Shown here: positions 44,543-53,572 of the stretch, in pieces
Layout: the number at the start of each line of letters is the position of its first letter
Numbering within the stretch: the stretch's first letter is position 1
NCBI GenBank assembly: GCA_001771815.1
Contig: MEPU01000002.1
Coordinates: forward strand, 62,001 to 126,000
Direction of reading: 5' to 3'
DNA length: 64,000 nt
DNA from: Bdellovibrionales bacterium RIFCSPHIGHO2_01_FULL_40_29
GTDB taxonomy: Bacteria; Bdellovibrionota; Bdellovibrionia; Bdellovibrionales; Bdellovibrionaceae
Made by a program: the position numbers and the translations under genes
The notes under the pieces: model-generated
What the model was told of the DNA's origin: nothing
Seen by the model: the letters and a program-made list of their open reading frames with translations, nothing else
The model's database searches: none

Positions 44543-45115
44543 TTACCATGACCCAAGGAGTCGGTCAAGGCAGATACTCACTGCGGATCGTACACTCAAA
44601 TGACGGTAATTATCCTGCGAGGCCCCTTTAATCGGCTCTAGAATACCGTAGCATCCTTTTATAAAGTCCTCAGTCAAGCCAAACCCCGTCCCAAATACTA
44701 AAAAATAAGGTTCACAACTGGATTCAAATTCATCCCTAAGTTGCTTAAAAGAGAAGCCTTTTTGAGCATCCATTGGCCTTGCTGCCGTGGCGACAACCCG
44801 AGCCTGTGCATGCCCCCAATGAGCCTTTGCCGCTTCGATATTTGGCGCGGTGAAGACATTCTCTAAAGCTGTTCGTCTCATGGGATTGAACTTGGCTCCC
44901 TCACCAACTCGCCAATGATCCAGAACCCGTTCAACAAACATCAATTGATCCTGAGCTGGGTGAACTAAATAATACCTATCAATTCCATATACCCGACAGG
45001 CCCGGGCAATATCGTGAATATCAAAGTTCGTGATATTGGTGGCAACCAAATTTTTTTGGCGATCAATTGTCGGATAATGCATTAGCGCCACAGCCAACGG
45101 TGCTTTACGAATCAT
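44543..45115 (-). CDS. SPOUT-type RNA methyltransferase (TrmD-associated family)
   Basis: 190 residues. APLAVALMHYPTIDRQKNLVATNITNFDIHDIARACRVYGIDRYYLVHP matches the SPOUT family known from Pfam as Methyltrn_RNA_4, often encoded beside trmD. The knot region is LVFGTGFGLTEDF, and the end has HLSVRSAVSICLDRLLG. It probably methylates an RNA ribose or base, with the substrate unknown. ATG 45115 lies inside the last codons of trmD, an 11-nt overlap, so translation is coupled. Confidence 0.8.
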   Translation of the reverse strand: MIRKAPLAVALMHYPTIDRQKNLVATNITNFDIHDIARACRVYGIDRYYLVHPAQDQLMFVERVLDHWRVGEGAKFNPMRRTALENVFTAPNIEAAKAHWGHAQARVVATAARPMDAQKGFSFKQLRDEFESSCEPYFLVFGTGFGLTEDFIKGCYGILEPIKGASQDNYRHLSVRSAVSICLDRLLGSW

Positions 45116-45905
45116 GGGGGATTTCCAAATCTTCAATGTCCAAAAGTTTTTTATCCTGTACCGATAATTCACTATAAAACTGCTGAACAGGTTTCCATAC
45201 AATGTCTGTTTTTTTATGAATGAGATCCGGACGCTTTTTTAACGTGATAAGAATAGCCATCATTTGACGCCACTGAGAAATTTTTTGGTGATTTCCTGAA
45301 ATAAGTACGGCTGGAACAAGCAAGTCATCTTCGCTCTGAGGTTTCGTAAACTGAGGGGCCTCCAGCAAACCCTCTTCAAAACTATCTTGTTCTGCAGAAA
45401 TGGAGTCACCCAAAACACCGGGAATAAAACGCGAGACCGATTCAATCACCGCAAGAGCTGCCAATTCCCCTCCGGATAAAACAAAATCACCCAATGAAAT
45501 CTCTTCATCAACAAACTGGTGAATCACGCGTTGATCAATACCTGCATAACGACCACATACCAAAATAATGTCATCAAGGGCTGTCCAATCCTTGGCTTTT
45601 TTATTTGTCCAAGGTGATCCTTGCGGAGAAAGATAGACTGTTTTCTTTCCCGGAGTGTTTTTTGAGTAAGATCCGACACTGCCAAGCGCTAACTTCAGCG
45701 GCAAGTACTGCATCAACATCCCATCTCCACCACCAAAAATAGTGTCATCAATTGAGTTGTATCTGTTCTGAGAAAAACCGCGAAGATCAATAACTTCGAC
45801 AGATAAAAGCTCATTTGAAATGGCCTTGGAAAGAATAGTATCCTGCAAATAGGATCGAACCAAATCTGGAAAAAGTGTCAGAACTTTAAACTTAATCTTT
45901 TTCAT
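45105..45905 (-). CDS. trmD: tRNA (guanine-37-N1)-methyltransferase
   Basis: 266 residues. Makes m1G37 to prevent frameshifting. The trefoil-knot SAM site GDFVLSGGELAALAVIESVSR and the preceding CGRYAGIDQR are typical of TrmD. The N-terminus FKVLTLFPDLV and the segment GGGDGMLM fit as well. The start overlaps the rimM end by 14 nt and the end overlaps the SPOUT gene by 11 nt, indicating tight coupling. Confidence 0.96.
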   Translation of the reverse strand: MKKIKFKVLTLFPDLVRSYLQDTILSKAISNELLSVEVIDLRGFSQNRYNSIDDTIFGGGDGMLMQYLPLKLALGSVGSYSKNTPGKKTVYLSPQGSPWTNKKAKDWTALDDIILVCGRYAGIDQRVIHQFVDEEISLGDFVLSGGELAALAVIESVSRFIPGVLGDSISAEQDSFEEGLLEAPQFTKPQSEDDLLVPAVLISGNHQKISQWRQMMAILITLKKRPDLIHKKTDIVWKPVQQFYSELSVQDKKLLDIEDLEIPHDS

Positions 45906-46434
45906 TGATATGAATAAGCCCCTCAGGCAACTGCATGATAATTTTTTTTTGGTTGTAATCGACAGCGATCACAAATTCTTTGATAAAGGGAATCTCAATA
46001 TTCTGATCATTAACAACAGCATCTAAAACCAGTAAATCTTGCTCGCCATTACTTGAAAATGAAATCACTTTTCCGATTTTTCCACTGCTGGCTTCTTCAA
46101 CGCTGAAATCCAATAATTCCGCTAAGAAGGGCTGTTCGCCGTCATCTGAAATAAAAATCTCATCATCAACCCAGACTTCCATTTTTTTTAACTCTTCTGC
46201 TTGATTACGAGTGCTAATGTTCTCGAGTGTTGCAATAAATCCTTTTTTAAAGGGCTTCATTTTTTTTATGCTATACACATGTGAACTGGCACTGTTGCTT
46301 TTTTTTAATGTGAGCGACTCTAGGTCCTCAATCCAACTCACATCACCAGAAAAAACGATCACGTACACTTCGCCGCGTATACCGTGGGCGTCTGAAATAA
46401 TTCCAATTTTTTTTTGTTCTGAGGCAATGGTCAT
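45892..46434 (-). CDS. rimM: 16S rRNA processing protein RimM
   Basis: 180 residues. Assists 30S head maturation with S19. The N-terminal barrel starts KKIGIISDAHGIRGEVYV, and the PRC-barrel half contains FLAELLDFSVEEASSGKIGKVI and EIPFIKEFV. Divergent from average in its middle but in the conserved rpsP-rimM-trmD-rplS order. It lies behind a terminator-like hairpin at 46463-46490, which may reduce its level relative to rpsP. Confidence 0.9.
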   Translation of the reverse strand: MTIASEQKKIGIISDAHGIRGEVYVIVFSGDVSWIEDLESLTLKKSNSASSHVYSIKKMKPFKKGFIATLENISTRNQAEELKKMEVWVDDEIFISDDGEQPFLAELLDFSVEEASSGKIGKVISFSSNGEQDLLVLDAVVNDQNIEIPFIKEFVIAVDYNQKKIIMQLPEGLIHINEKD

Positions 46435-46462
46435 AGATTTATGGGTGTAGCAGTTTATCTAA

Positions 46463-46490
46463 AAAAAAAGGAGCCTTAAGAGCTCCTTTA
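46463..46490 (-). terminator. Intrinsic terminator or attenuator between khpA and rimM
   Basis: On the minus strand AAAGGAGC and GCTCCTTT form an 8-bp stem around a 7-nt loop (TCTTAAG), followed by an uninterrupted U run of nine. It lies about 30 nt before the rimM start, inside the cluster, so it probably attenuates transcription. Confidence 0.75.
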
Positions 46491-46515
46491 GAATATTTTT
46501 TGTGATTGACTTGAA

Positions 46516-46755
46516 TTACTCAACAATATCGAGATGGTAACGCTTGTTTAGCTTTGTTCCTGCTGCACGAATAATTGTGCGCATAGCAGCTGCTGTTTTA
46601 CCTTGCTTGCCGATAACTTTACCCAGATCCTCTTTATCCACCTTAAGGGCTAAAAGAGTTGTCTGTTGTCCTGGAATTTCATCGACTGAAACATTCTCAG
46701 GTTTATCGACCAAAGACTTCGCCATATGCTCAACAAGTTCTTTCAAGTTATCCAT
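46516..46755 (-). CDS. khpA: KH-domain RNA-binding protein KhpA
   Basis: 79 residues, one KH domain with the GxxG loop in LGKVIGKQGKTAAAMRTIIRAA. KhpA is usually found, as here, between rpsP and rimM; it binds RNA and can pair with KhpB to influence cell envelope growth and translation. GAGG lies upstream of the ATG. It is enclosed by two terminator-like hairpins. Confidence 0.93.
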   Translation of the reverse strand: MDNLKELVEHMAKSLVDKPENVSVDEIPGQQTTLLALKVDKEDLGKVIGKQGKTAAAMRTIIRAAGTKLNKRYHLDIVE

Positions 46756-46804
46756 TTTATCCTCTGTGTATCCAAGTGCACGACTTTAGCTTCGTTAATA
46801 CTAT

Positions 46805-46846
46805 TTGACAAAAAAGCCTGCTAGAACACAAGGCCTTTTTTGTCAA
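46805..46846 (-). terminator. Terminator-like hairpin between rpsP and khpA
   Basis: TTGACAAAAAAGCCT (46805-46819) and AGGCCTTTTTTGTCAA (46831-46846) form a long stem with a single unpaired base and an 11-nt loop. On either strand the G/C part is followed by six U, so it could terminate in both directions. It would limit read-through from ffh-rpsP into khpA. Confidence 0.75.
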
Positions 46847-46878
46847 AACCGCCGCTTTAACAGCAGCTTAACCTTAAA

Positions 46879-47202
46879 CTAGGCCTTTGGAGCAACGGGT
46901 ACGTGAACGTGTTTTGGCTTTTTCTTAGGACCACGAAGTTGACGCAAAGATGGTTTTACTTCAATGCCAGCCAATTTTAAAACATGACGAACAGTATCAG
47001 AAGGTTGCGCACCTTTTGTTAACCATGCTTTTGCTTTTTCAGCATTCACAGTTACTTTTTGTTCTTTGCCCATTGGAGTTGGGATGTAAGTTCCTAATAC
47101 TTCAATGAATTTTCCAGTTACATACTTGCGAGAATCCGCAACAGTGATTCTGTATTTTGGGTCGTGCTTCTTACCTACTCGGGCTAAACGTATAACTACC
47201 AT
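46879..47202 (-). CDS. rpsP: 30S ribosomal protein S16
   Basis: 107 residues. VVIRLARVGKKHDPKYRITVADSRKYVTGKFIEVLGTYIP is the universal start of S16; GAQPSDTVRHVLKLAG is its C-terminal signature, followed by a basic tail. It assembles early into the 30S body. An AGG-containing site precedes the ATG. It follows ffh by 64 nt. Confidence 0.97.
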   Translation of the reverse strand: MVVIRLARVGKKHDPKYRITVADSRKYVTGKFIEVLGTYIPTPMGKEQKVTVNAEKAKAWLTKGAQPSDTVRHVLKLAGIEVKPSLRQLRGPKKKPKHVHVPVAPKA

Positions 47203-47266
47203 GGGATACCTTTCCTAATAACTCTATAAATCGAATCTAACTTTTTATATGGAGTTGAGGGGATTA

Positions 47267-48634
47267 TCAAGGGAATTTCATTCCACTTCCACCAAATGGG
47301 TTCCCACCCCGGCCTTTTCCTCGAGGACCCATCCCCATTTTCATCATTCCAGACATCATTTTCTTGGCTTCTTCAAATTGCTTTACGAGCTTATTCACAT
47401 CTTGCACTTGGGTTCCACTGCCTTTAGCAATCCTTTGACGCCTCGAGCCATTAAGGACGCGATGATCATTACGCTCCTGAATCGTCATAGATCTAATGAT
47501 CGCTTCAATTTTTTTGATCTCATTATCTGGTGGTGTCATGGTTTTCATTTGTTTTGAAATCTCACCCATACCAGGAAGAAATTTCAGCATACTCTCGAAA
47601 CCACCCAGCTTTTTAAGTTGCTGAATCTGCGCTAAAAAATCCTCGAGAGTAAATTCATTCGACATCATTCGTTTTGCAGAGCGCTCGGCCTCTTTATGAT
47701 CGATCACGTCCTGGGCCCGCTCAACTAAGGAAAGCACATCGCCCATATCCAAAATTCGTCCAGCCAAACGATCGGGATGAAAAACCTCTAAAGCTGAAAC
47801 CTTTTCGCCGACACCCATAAACTTGACAGGAATTCCAGTTATTTCACGAATCGAAAGCGCAGCTCCACCTCGCGCATCACCATCGACTTTAGTCAGCACT
47901 AAGCCTGATAGCGTCAGTCTCTGATGGAAAGTTTCAGCAACATTCACGGCCTGTTGCCCCAGCATGGCATCAGCAACCAAAAGAACTTCTGTCGGATTGA
48001 TTACTTTCTTAAGCTCTTCCAACTCGGTCATCAGGGCGTCATCAATCTGCAGGCGCCCCGCAGTATCTAAAATTAAAACTTCGATCATTTCTTTTTCGGC
48101 CCACAAAAGAGCTTCTTTTAAAATTTCAGTGGGCTTCATGACAGTTGTTGAGGCAAAACAATTAAAATTATTCTGCTTCGCCAATGTCTGCAATTGTTCA
48201 ATCGCAGCTGGTCTATAAACATCGGCAGGAACAAATCCAACTTTTTTACCTAATTTTTGGCGAATGTATAATCCCAATTTCGCAGTCGACGTTGTTTTTC
48301 CCGCACCTTGAAGACCGACCATCATAATGACGGATGGTTTTTCACGGACATTGATATCAACAGCTTCGCCACCTAAAGTTTGCACCAACTCTTCGTGAAC
48401 AATCTTTGTGAACATCTGGCCAGGGTTAACATTTTTAATAACTTCTGTGCCAATGGCTTTTGCTTTAACTCGGTCAATAAAGTTTTTAACGACCTTGAAA
48501 TTGACATCTGCTTCGAGCAAGCTCAAACGAATTTCTTTAATCACATCTTCAATATTTGAATCTGTGATATGACTTTGCCCTTTGAGCTTTTTTACGGAAC
48601 TAAGAATTTTATCTGACAAACTTTCAAAAAGCAT
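47267..48634 (-). CDS. ffh: Signal recognition particle protein Ffh
   Basis: 455 residues. The NG GTPase domain has GLQGAGKTTSTAKLGL, DTAGRLQ and TKVDGDARGGAAL. The M domain, with a methionine-rich C-terminus (MMSGMMKMGMGPRGKG), binds 4.5S RNA and signal peptides. It carries inner-membrane proteins to the translocon. It begins 3 nt after the ABC permease gene ends and leads into rpsP. Confidence 0.97.
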   Translation of the reverse strand: MLFESLSDKILSSVKKLKGQSHITDSNIEDVIKEIRLSLLEADVNFKVVKNFIDRVKAKAIGTEVIKNVNPGQMFTKIVHEELVQTLGGEAVDINVREKPSVIMMVGLQGAGKTTSTAKLGLYIRQKLGKKVGFVPADVYRPAAIEQLQTLAKQNNFNCFASTTVMKPTEILKEALLWAEKEMIEVLILDTAGRLQIDDALMTELEELKKVINPTEVLLVADAMLGQQAVNVAETFHQRLTLSGLVLTKVDGDARGGAALSIREITGIPVKFMGVGEKVSALEVFHPDRLAGRILDMGDVLSLVERAQDVIDHKEAERSAKRMMSNEFTLEDFLAQIQQLKKLGGFESMLKFLPGMGEISKQMKTMTPPDNEIKKIEAIIRSMTIQERNDHRVLNGSRRQRIAKGSGTQVQDVNKLVKQFEEAKKMMSGMMKMGMGPRGKGRGGNPFGGSGMKFP

Positions 48635-48637
48635 ATT

Positions 48638-49411
48638 TTACCACCGTGAAAAAGAACCTTTTACTAATGCAATCCGTGCCATAATATAAGTCACAACTAC
48701 ACCCATTAGACAAACAAATATTGACGTTCCGAGCTGGACATCTGAAGAACCAATAATGGCATAGCGAAAACCATTTATTAAATAAAATAAAGGATTAAAC
48801 TTTGAGATGGCTTGCCATGTAGGATGCAAGGTTTCAATCGAGACAAAAACGCCCCCCAGATATGTTAATGGCAGTAAGATGAATGTACTAAACGCACTCA
48901 ATTGATCAAATGTTCTGGCAATAAACGCAATAAAAATACCAATAAATGAGAATGTTAATCCACCGACTAAAATAAAGAATAAAATCCAAAATGGATGCTG
49001 AACGTAAAGTGGTTCACCCAACTTGTAATAATGAAAAACTGTCCCAACCAGTCCTGTTACAGCAGCCACCAAGAAACCTCGGATCACCCCGCCAAGTCCC
49101 ATTGCAAAAATAATTTGGCTATTGGTGATCGGAACCACTCGCATGTCTTCTAAATCTCCTGAAAATTTTGATGTCACAACAGATGATGATGAATTTTGAA
49201 AAGCATTGTTAATCAATCCCATCGCCATCAGACCAGGAATAAGAAAAGACAAATAAGGCATTCCGTTTTTTAAGGTCACGCTGGCCCCAAGTGAGACTCC
49301 AAAAACCAGCAAGTAGAGAAATGAACTAATAATAGGACTGATCAATGTTTGAATAATGACTTTTAAAAATCGTTTTATCTCGCGCTCGAGTAAAGTTAAA
49401 AATGCAATCAT
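48638..49411 (-). CDS. ABC-2 type transporter permease (YadH-like)
   Basis: 257 residues with six hydrophobic segments. MIAFLTLLEREIKRFLKVIIQTLISPIISSFLYLLVFG and the later TYLGGVFVSIETLHPTWQAISKFNPLFYLINGFRYAI are typical of ABC-2 export permeases of the YadH/DrrB type. Substrate unknown. Its start overlaps the ATPase gene end by 4 nt (ATGA), so the two subunits are made together. Confidence 0.9.
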   Translation of the reverse strand: MIAFLTLLEREIKRFLKVIIQTLISPIISSFLYLLVFGVSLGASVTLKNGMPYLSFLIPGLMAMGLINNAFQNSSSSVVTSKFSGDLEDMRVVPITNSQIIFAMGLGGVIRGFLVAAVTGLVGTVFHYYKLGEPLYVQHPFWILFFILVGGLTFSFIGIFIAFIARTFDQLSAFSTFILLPLTYLGGVFVSIETLHPTWQAISKFNPLFYLINGFRYAIIGSSDVQLGTSIFVCLMGVVVTYIMARIALVKGSFSRW

Positions 49412-50283
49412 GTGTTCACCATTTTAGAAAAGGCCTCTTCTAGACGCCCCTCTTCAATTTTAATATTTTTAATATCTGTAAATTGAATTTTATGATGCGC
49501 TAAAATTTCAACCAACCCTGCTGAAGCGGTCTCGGTATAGACTGCAGCTTCGCCAGAATTAAATTCAATATACACTTTTTTAGTTGAATACTGAGCAATG
49601 GCTTCCTGAGTAGAGCCCATAAAGACAATTTTACCCTTATTCATAATACCCACACGTTCACATAATTTTTCAGCCTCTTCTAAATAGTGCGTGGTCAATA
49701 ATATTGAAATCCCTTCGCTTTTCAGTTCTGTTACAAACTGCCAAAGTGATTCCCGCAAATGAACATCGACTCCTGCTGTGGGCTCATCCAACAAAAGTAC
49801 TTTGGGAGAATGAACCAAAGCCTTAGCAATCATTAAACGTCGGCGCATGCCTCCGGAAAGTTGCTTCACATTCTTTTCCCGGTGGTCTTTAAGACCTAAC
49901 TTTTCCAAAAGGTAATCGATACGCTCATTATTATTTCGAATTCCATAGTATCCAGATTGAAATTTTAAAATCTCATTCACTGTAAAAAAACCCGTATTCA
50001 CAATCTCTTGATGAACCACGCCCATCTGTTTTTTGGTGAAATATGGATTTGAATCCACATCTTCTCCAAAAACTCGTGCTGATCCCGAGGTGGCTTTTTC
50101 AAGAGTTGTGATAATGGAAATAATCGATGTTTTACCCGCTCCATTAGGCCCCAGAAGACCAAATACTTCACCGGGTTTCATATAAAACGAAACATCGCGC
50201 ACAGCTTCAACTCGGACCCCATTTTTTAGGGCGTAAGTTTTCACTAAATGACTCACTTCTAACGGAAAATGATTATGTAACAC
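49408..50283 (-). CDS. ABC transporter ATP-binding protein (YadG-like)
   Basis: 291 residues. Walker A GPNGAGKTS, signature LSGGMRRRLMIA and Walker B KVLLLDEPTAG are intact, with the H-loop in LTTHYLEEAE. The C-terminal extension (VYIEFNSGEAAVYTETASAG) is usual in this export subfamily. Its ATG shares one base with the prfC stop (TGA/ATG type junction at 50283). It partners with the downstream permease. Confidence 0.93.
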   Translation of the reverse strand: MLHNHFPLEVSHLVKTYALKNGVRVEAVRDVSFYMKPGEVFGLLGPNGAGKTSIISIITTLEKATSGSARVFGEDVDSNPYFTKKQMGVVHQEIVNTGFFTVNEILKFQSGYYGIRNNNERIDYLLEKLGLKDHREKNVKQLSGGMRRRLMIAKALVHSPKVLLLDEPTAGVDVHLRESLWQFVTELKSEGISILLTTHYLEEAEKLCERVGIMNKGKIVFMGSTQEAIAQYSTKKVYIEFNSGEAAVYTETASAGLVEILAHHKIQFTDIKNIKIEEGRLEEAFSKMVNT

Positions 50284-51890
50284 TATCTAGCCCTTGAAAT
50301 GCTACTTGCAAAATCAATATCTGGATTTTCTTTTTTTGCCCAATTCAAATCCCACTCTTGATTTAATAACAGAACAGGTTGCTCGATCATATCCTGAAAG
50401 AGTTGAAAATTTCCTTTCAGTTGATGAACAGCTCTTCCGTCAGCCGTTCTGGGCCATCGTGCGACGGTGTATGGAAGCCGCTGCATTTTAACTTCTAGAT
50501 TGTATTCATCTTGAAGCCGATGCACCAAAACTTCAAATTGCAACTCACCCACGGCACCAATTATAGATTCTTGATGCCCCACAATAGGATCGATAAATAA
50601 CTGAATTGCACCCTCTTCGGAAAGATGACGAAGAGCTTCATTGAGCTTAATCCGTCGAAGAGCATCTCGAACGGTGACCTTTGCAAAAAGCTCCGGTGCA
50701 AACTTGGGAATATCTTCAAACTCGATTTTCCCTTGGGTTGAAATACTATCCCCGATGGCAAAATTTCCGGTATCACTGACACCGATAATATCCCCCGCAT
50801 AGGCTTCATCAACAGTCTCTTTATCTGCAGCCACAAACTGATTCGAATAAGACAATCGTAATTCTCGATTCAATCGTGCATGATTGACTTTCATGCCGCG
50901 CTCAAATTTTCCGGAACAAATTCTTAAAAATGCTATCCGATCGCGGTGACGACGATCCATATTGGCTTGAATTTTAAATACAAAACCTGTGAAATTAGAC
51001 GACAGTGGATCCACGGGCTCGCCTCGTTTTAAAGGACGTGCTTTAGGACCCGGAGCAAATTTTGTGAAAAATTGTAAAAATGTATCCACACCAAAGTTTT
51101 GCTTGGCTGATCCAAAAGTCACAGGACTGATTTTTCCTTGCAAAAATTCTTCGGGGTCAAACGGAGGCAGTGCACTTTCAATCAAATCTAATTCTTCGCG
51201 CACCTGAGCCAAGGTTTCAGAATCTAAATATTTCTCTAGAATAGGATCCATTGGTCCGGAAATATCCTCGACCGTGACCTCATCGCCTTCGCGGCGCTGG
51301 TCGTAGAAATGTGCCTGTTTGGTGATCCGGTTATAAATACCTTTGAACCGTTGTCCAATTCCCAAAGGCCATGTCACCGGATAACATTGCATATTCAAGG
51401 TTTTTTCAATTTCATCAATTAAAGTCAGGGGGTCTTTACCTTCACGATCCAACTTGTTCACGAAAGTAAAAATAGGAATGTTTCGGTAACGACAAACATC
51501 ATACAATTTTTTAGTACGATCCTCGACGCCTTTGGCGACGTCGATCAACATGCATGCGGATTCAACAGCCATCAAAACACGATAGGTATCTTCGGAGAAA
51601 TCTTTATGTCCCGGTGTATCCAATAAATTAATGCGCAAAGAATCAAAATCAAAAGTCATCACAGAGGATGTGATGGAAATTCCTTTTTGACGTTCAAGCT
51701 CCATCCAATCCGAAGTGACCGCTTTTGTTCCGGATTTACCCTTGACCTCACCGGTTTCATGAATCACTCCACCATGATAGAGCAATTTTTCAGTCAGTGT
51801 GGTTTTACCTGCATCGGGATGGGAAATAATTGCAAACGTACGGCGACGTTGAATTTCTTTTTGAACTTGGGGATTGGACAAATTTGACAT
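50283..51890 (-). CDS. prfC: Peptide chain release factor 3
   Basis: 535 residues. A translational GTPase that recycles RF1/RF2. G1 HPDAGKTTLTEKLL, G3 DTPGHKDFSEDTYR and G4 NKLDREGKDP are present. The segment MQCYPVTWPLGIGQRFKG and the C-terminal domain EVLVHRLQDEYNLEVKMQRLPY distinguish RF3 from EF-G. Length matches the E. coli protein (529). It is first in the minus-strand run to yraN and divergent from trhO. Confidence 0.96.
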   Translation of the reverse strand: MSNLSNPQVQKEIQRRRTFAIISHPDAGKTTLTEKLLYHGGVIHETGEVKGKSGTKAVTSDWMELERQKGISITSSVMTFDFDSLRINLLDTPGHKDFSEDTYRVLMAVESACMLIDVAKGVEDRTKKLYDVCRYRNIPIFTFVNKLDREGKDPLTLIDEIEKTLNMQCYPVTWPLGIGQRFKGIYNRITKQAHFYDQRREGDEVTVEDISGPMDPILEKYLDSETLAQVREELDLIESALPPFDPEEFLQGKISPVTFGSAKQNFGVDTFLQFFTKFAPGPKARPLKRGEPVDPLSSNFTGFVFKIQANMDRRHRDRIAFLRICSGKFERGMKVNHARLNRELRLSYSNQFVAADKETVDEAYAGDIIGVSDTGNFAIGDSISTQGKIEFEDIPKFAPELFAKVTVRDALRRIKLNEALRHLSEEGAIQLFIDPIVGHQESIIGAVGELQFEVLVHRLQDEYNLEVKMQRLPYTVARWPRTADGRAVHQLKGNFQLFQDMIEQPVLLLNQEWDLNWAKKENPDIDFASSISRAR

Positions 51891-51992
51891 TTTGCAAATA
51901 TAGGACGAGCGGCGACTGACATCAACCTTGACGACACAGGTTATCTTGAATATGACTACTGTGCGTTGACTTGACTAGCTCAAGGGGGTTTG

Positions 51993-52022
51993 GAGCCTCC
52001 AGCTGATAACTAAGGAGGTCTC
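51993..52022 (+). promoter_or_regulatory. Hairpin enclosing the trhO ribosome binding site
   Basis: GAGCCTCC (51993-52000) pairs with GGAGG-T-CTC (52014-52022), 8 bp with one bulged T and a 13-nt loop. The stem contains the whole AGGAGG site and ends on the base before the ATG at 52023. This could block ribosome access until opened. Confidence 0.5.
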
Positions 52023-52937
52023 ATGGCACAATTTTTCATCAGTACATTCTATAAATTCACCCCTATTGCAAATCCAGACGATTTCAAGATTTTTTTAGAG
52101 AATCTTGCCTTACGAACAGACACGATTGGTCTGATTATCATAGGTACTGAGGGCTTCAATGCAACTGTCGCCTCGACGTCAACAGCTGGTCTGAACCAAT
52201 TTAGAAACGAAATCCTGAAAAAATTGGAAATTCCAGATCTGATGTTCAAAGATTCCCAATCCCAAAAACCCCCATTTCGACGTTTTAAAGTTAAAATTCG
52301 AGAAGAAATTGTTACCTTGGGAACTCCTGAATTAGTTCCGAATACGGATAAAAACCACCATCTAACGCCAACCGAATGGAATCACGTTCTTAAAAATGAA
52401 AAAGATGTGGTGGTCATCGATACACGAAATTGGTACGAAACAAAAATTGGTACTTTTAAAACAGCTATTAATCCCATGACAGATCAGTTCACCGAATTTC
52501 CTCAGTTTATGGATCAAAACAATCTGGATAAAGAAAAGAAAGTTTTGATTTTTTGCACTGGTGGAATCCGCTGCGAACGAGGTATTTTAGAATTGCAACG
52601 TAAAGGATTTAAAGATGTCTATCAACTTGAGGGTGGAATTCTAAACTACCTCAAAGAGTATCCGAATGATCAATTCGAAGGGGAATGTTTTGTTTTTGAC
52701 CACCGCGTAGCTGTTGATCAATCTCTTCAGCCAACTATTAAATATCATCTTTGCCCTCACTGCGGACAACCTGCGGAAATTCCTGTGGATTGCAAGCGAT
52801 GCGACACCCATGCATTTATTTGTGATGATTGTGAAAAATTAGAATGGAAAAATGTGACTTGCTCTAAGAATTGCGCATACCAACTAGAACTGCACCCCGA
52901 TCGCAAAGGGGCCCATCAACCTTTATCATACAAGTAG
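52023..52937 (+). CDS. trhO: tRNA uridine(34) hydroxylase TrhO (YceA, rhodanese type)
   Basis: 304 residues. TrhO forms 5-hydroxyuridine at the wobble base of some tRNAs. An N-terminal ferredoxin-like domain (FYKFTPIANPDDF ... GTEGFNATVAS) is followed by a rhodanese domain with the active cysteine in IFCTGGIRCERGILELQRKGF. A C-terminal cysteine-rich segment (CPHCGQPAEIPVDCKRCDTH, then CDDCEK and CSKNC) may bind zinc. The ATG follows AAGGAGG by 4-5 nt, but that site lies in a hairpin. Confidence 0.9.
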   Translation: MAQFFISTFYKFTPIANPDDFKIFLENLALRTDTIGLIIIGTEGFNATVASTSTAGLNQFRNEILKKLEIPDLMFKDSQSQKPPFRRFKVKIREEIVTLGTPELVPNTDKNHHLTPTEWNHVLKNEKDVVVIDTRNWYETKIGTFKTAINPMTDQFTEFPQFMDQNNLDKEKKVLIFCTGGIRCERGILELQRKGFKDVYQLEGGILNYLKEYPNDQFEGECFVFDHRVAVDQSLQPTIKYHLCPHCGQPAEIPVDCKRCDTHAFICDDCEKLEWKNVTCSKNCAYQLELHPDRKGAHQPLSYK

Positions 52938-52947
52938 TCACTAATTT

Positions 52948-53532
52948 TTATTGGTGATCAATTTTAAATTTGACCGTGTAATAGGTTTCTAAAGCGACAT
53001 TTCTGGAATCAACTTTTGCCGGAACAAAAAGTAATTTCCACGCGGCCGCAATGGCGACCTCGTCCAAACCAAAACCTAAATTATTCATGGGAGTCACTTG
53101 ACGAACCTGCCCGTGTTCATCAACAAGGAGTTTTAACTTGATAAATCCTTCAATATTTTTCTGTTTGGCTTCAGAAGTTCTTTGAATTGATCGATTGATT
53201 TGCTCCATATTTAATGGGCGCAATCCCTGTGTCACCAGAGACCCTTCCGCAGCTGTGGGAAGAGTTTCTTCGCCCGACGGATTTTGTTCAGTCTCGGCAA
53301 ATTCCTCTACAGCTTTTACTGGATTGGCTTCTTTTTTTAAAGGAGCTGATTTCGTGATCTTTTGCTCAGCGTGACGGTGGAGTGGACTCGAGATGCGATT
53401 GGATGAGACCATTTCAATCGGTGTAAACTCAGAATAAACTGTAGAACCTGATATTGATCCCATCAAACCAAAAAGAATCCCGTGAAGAAGAGCTGAAATA
53501 AAAAAAAATGAAGATGTTTTTCGCAACGACAT
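52948..53532 (-). CDS. TonB-family protein
   Basis: 194 residues. One N-terminal membrane segment (FFFISALLHGILFGLMGSI), a charged linker without the long proline track of classic TonB, and a C-terminal TonB-like domain (IEGFIKLKLLVDEHGQVRQVTPMNNLGFGLDEVAIAAAWKLLFVPAK). TonB proteins transmit inner-membrane energy to outer-membrane receptors; the short linker suggests either a small periplasm span or a different role. No ExbB/ExbD nearby. It follows the NlpC-like lipoprotein gene by 40 nt. Confidence 0.75.
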   Translation of the reverse strand: MSLRKTSSFFFISALLHGILFGLMGSISGSTVYSEFTPIEMVSSNRISSPLHRHAEQKITKSAPLKKEANPVKAVEEFAETEQNPSGEETLPTAAEGSLVTQGLRPLNMEQINRSIQRTSEAKQKNIEGFIKLKLLVDEHGQVRQVTPMNNLGFGLDEVAIAAAWKLLFVPAKVDSRNVALETYYTVKFKIDHQ

Positions 53533-53572
53533 GCTTCATCTTTTTTAACTCTTCAAAGCCTTATTTGACAAA

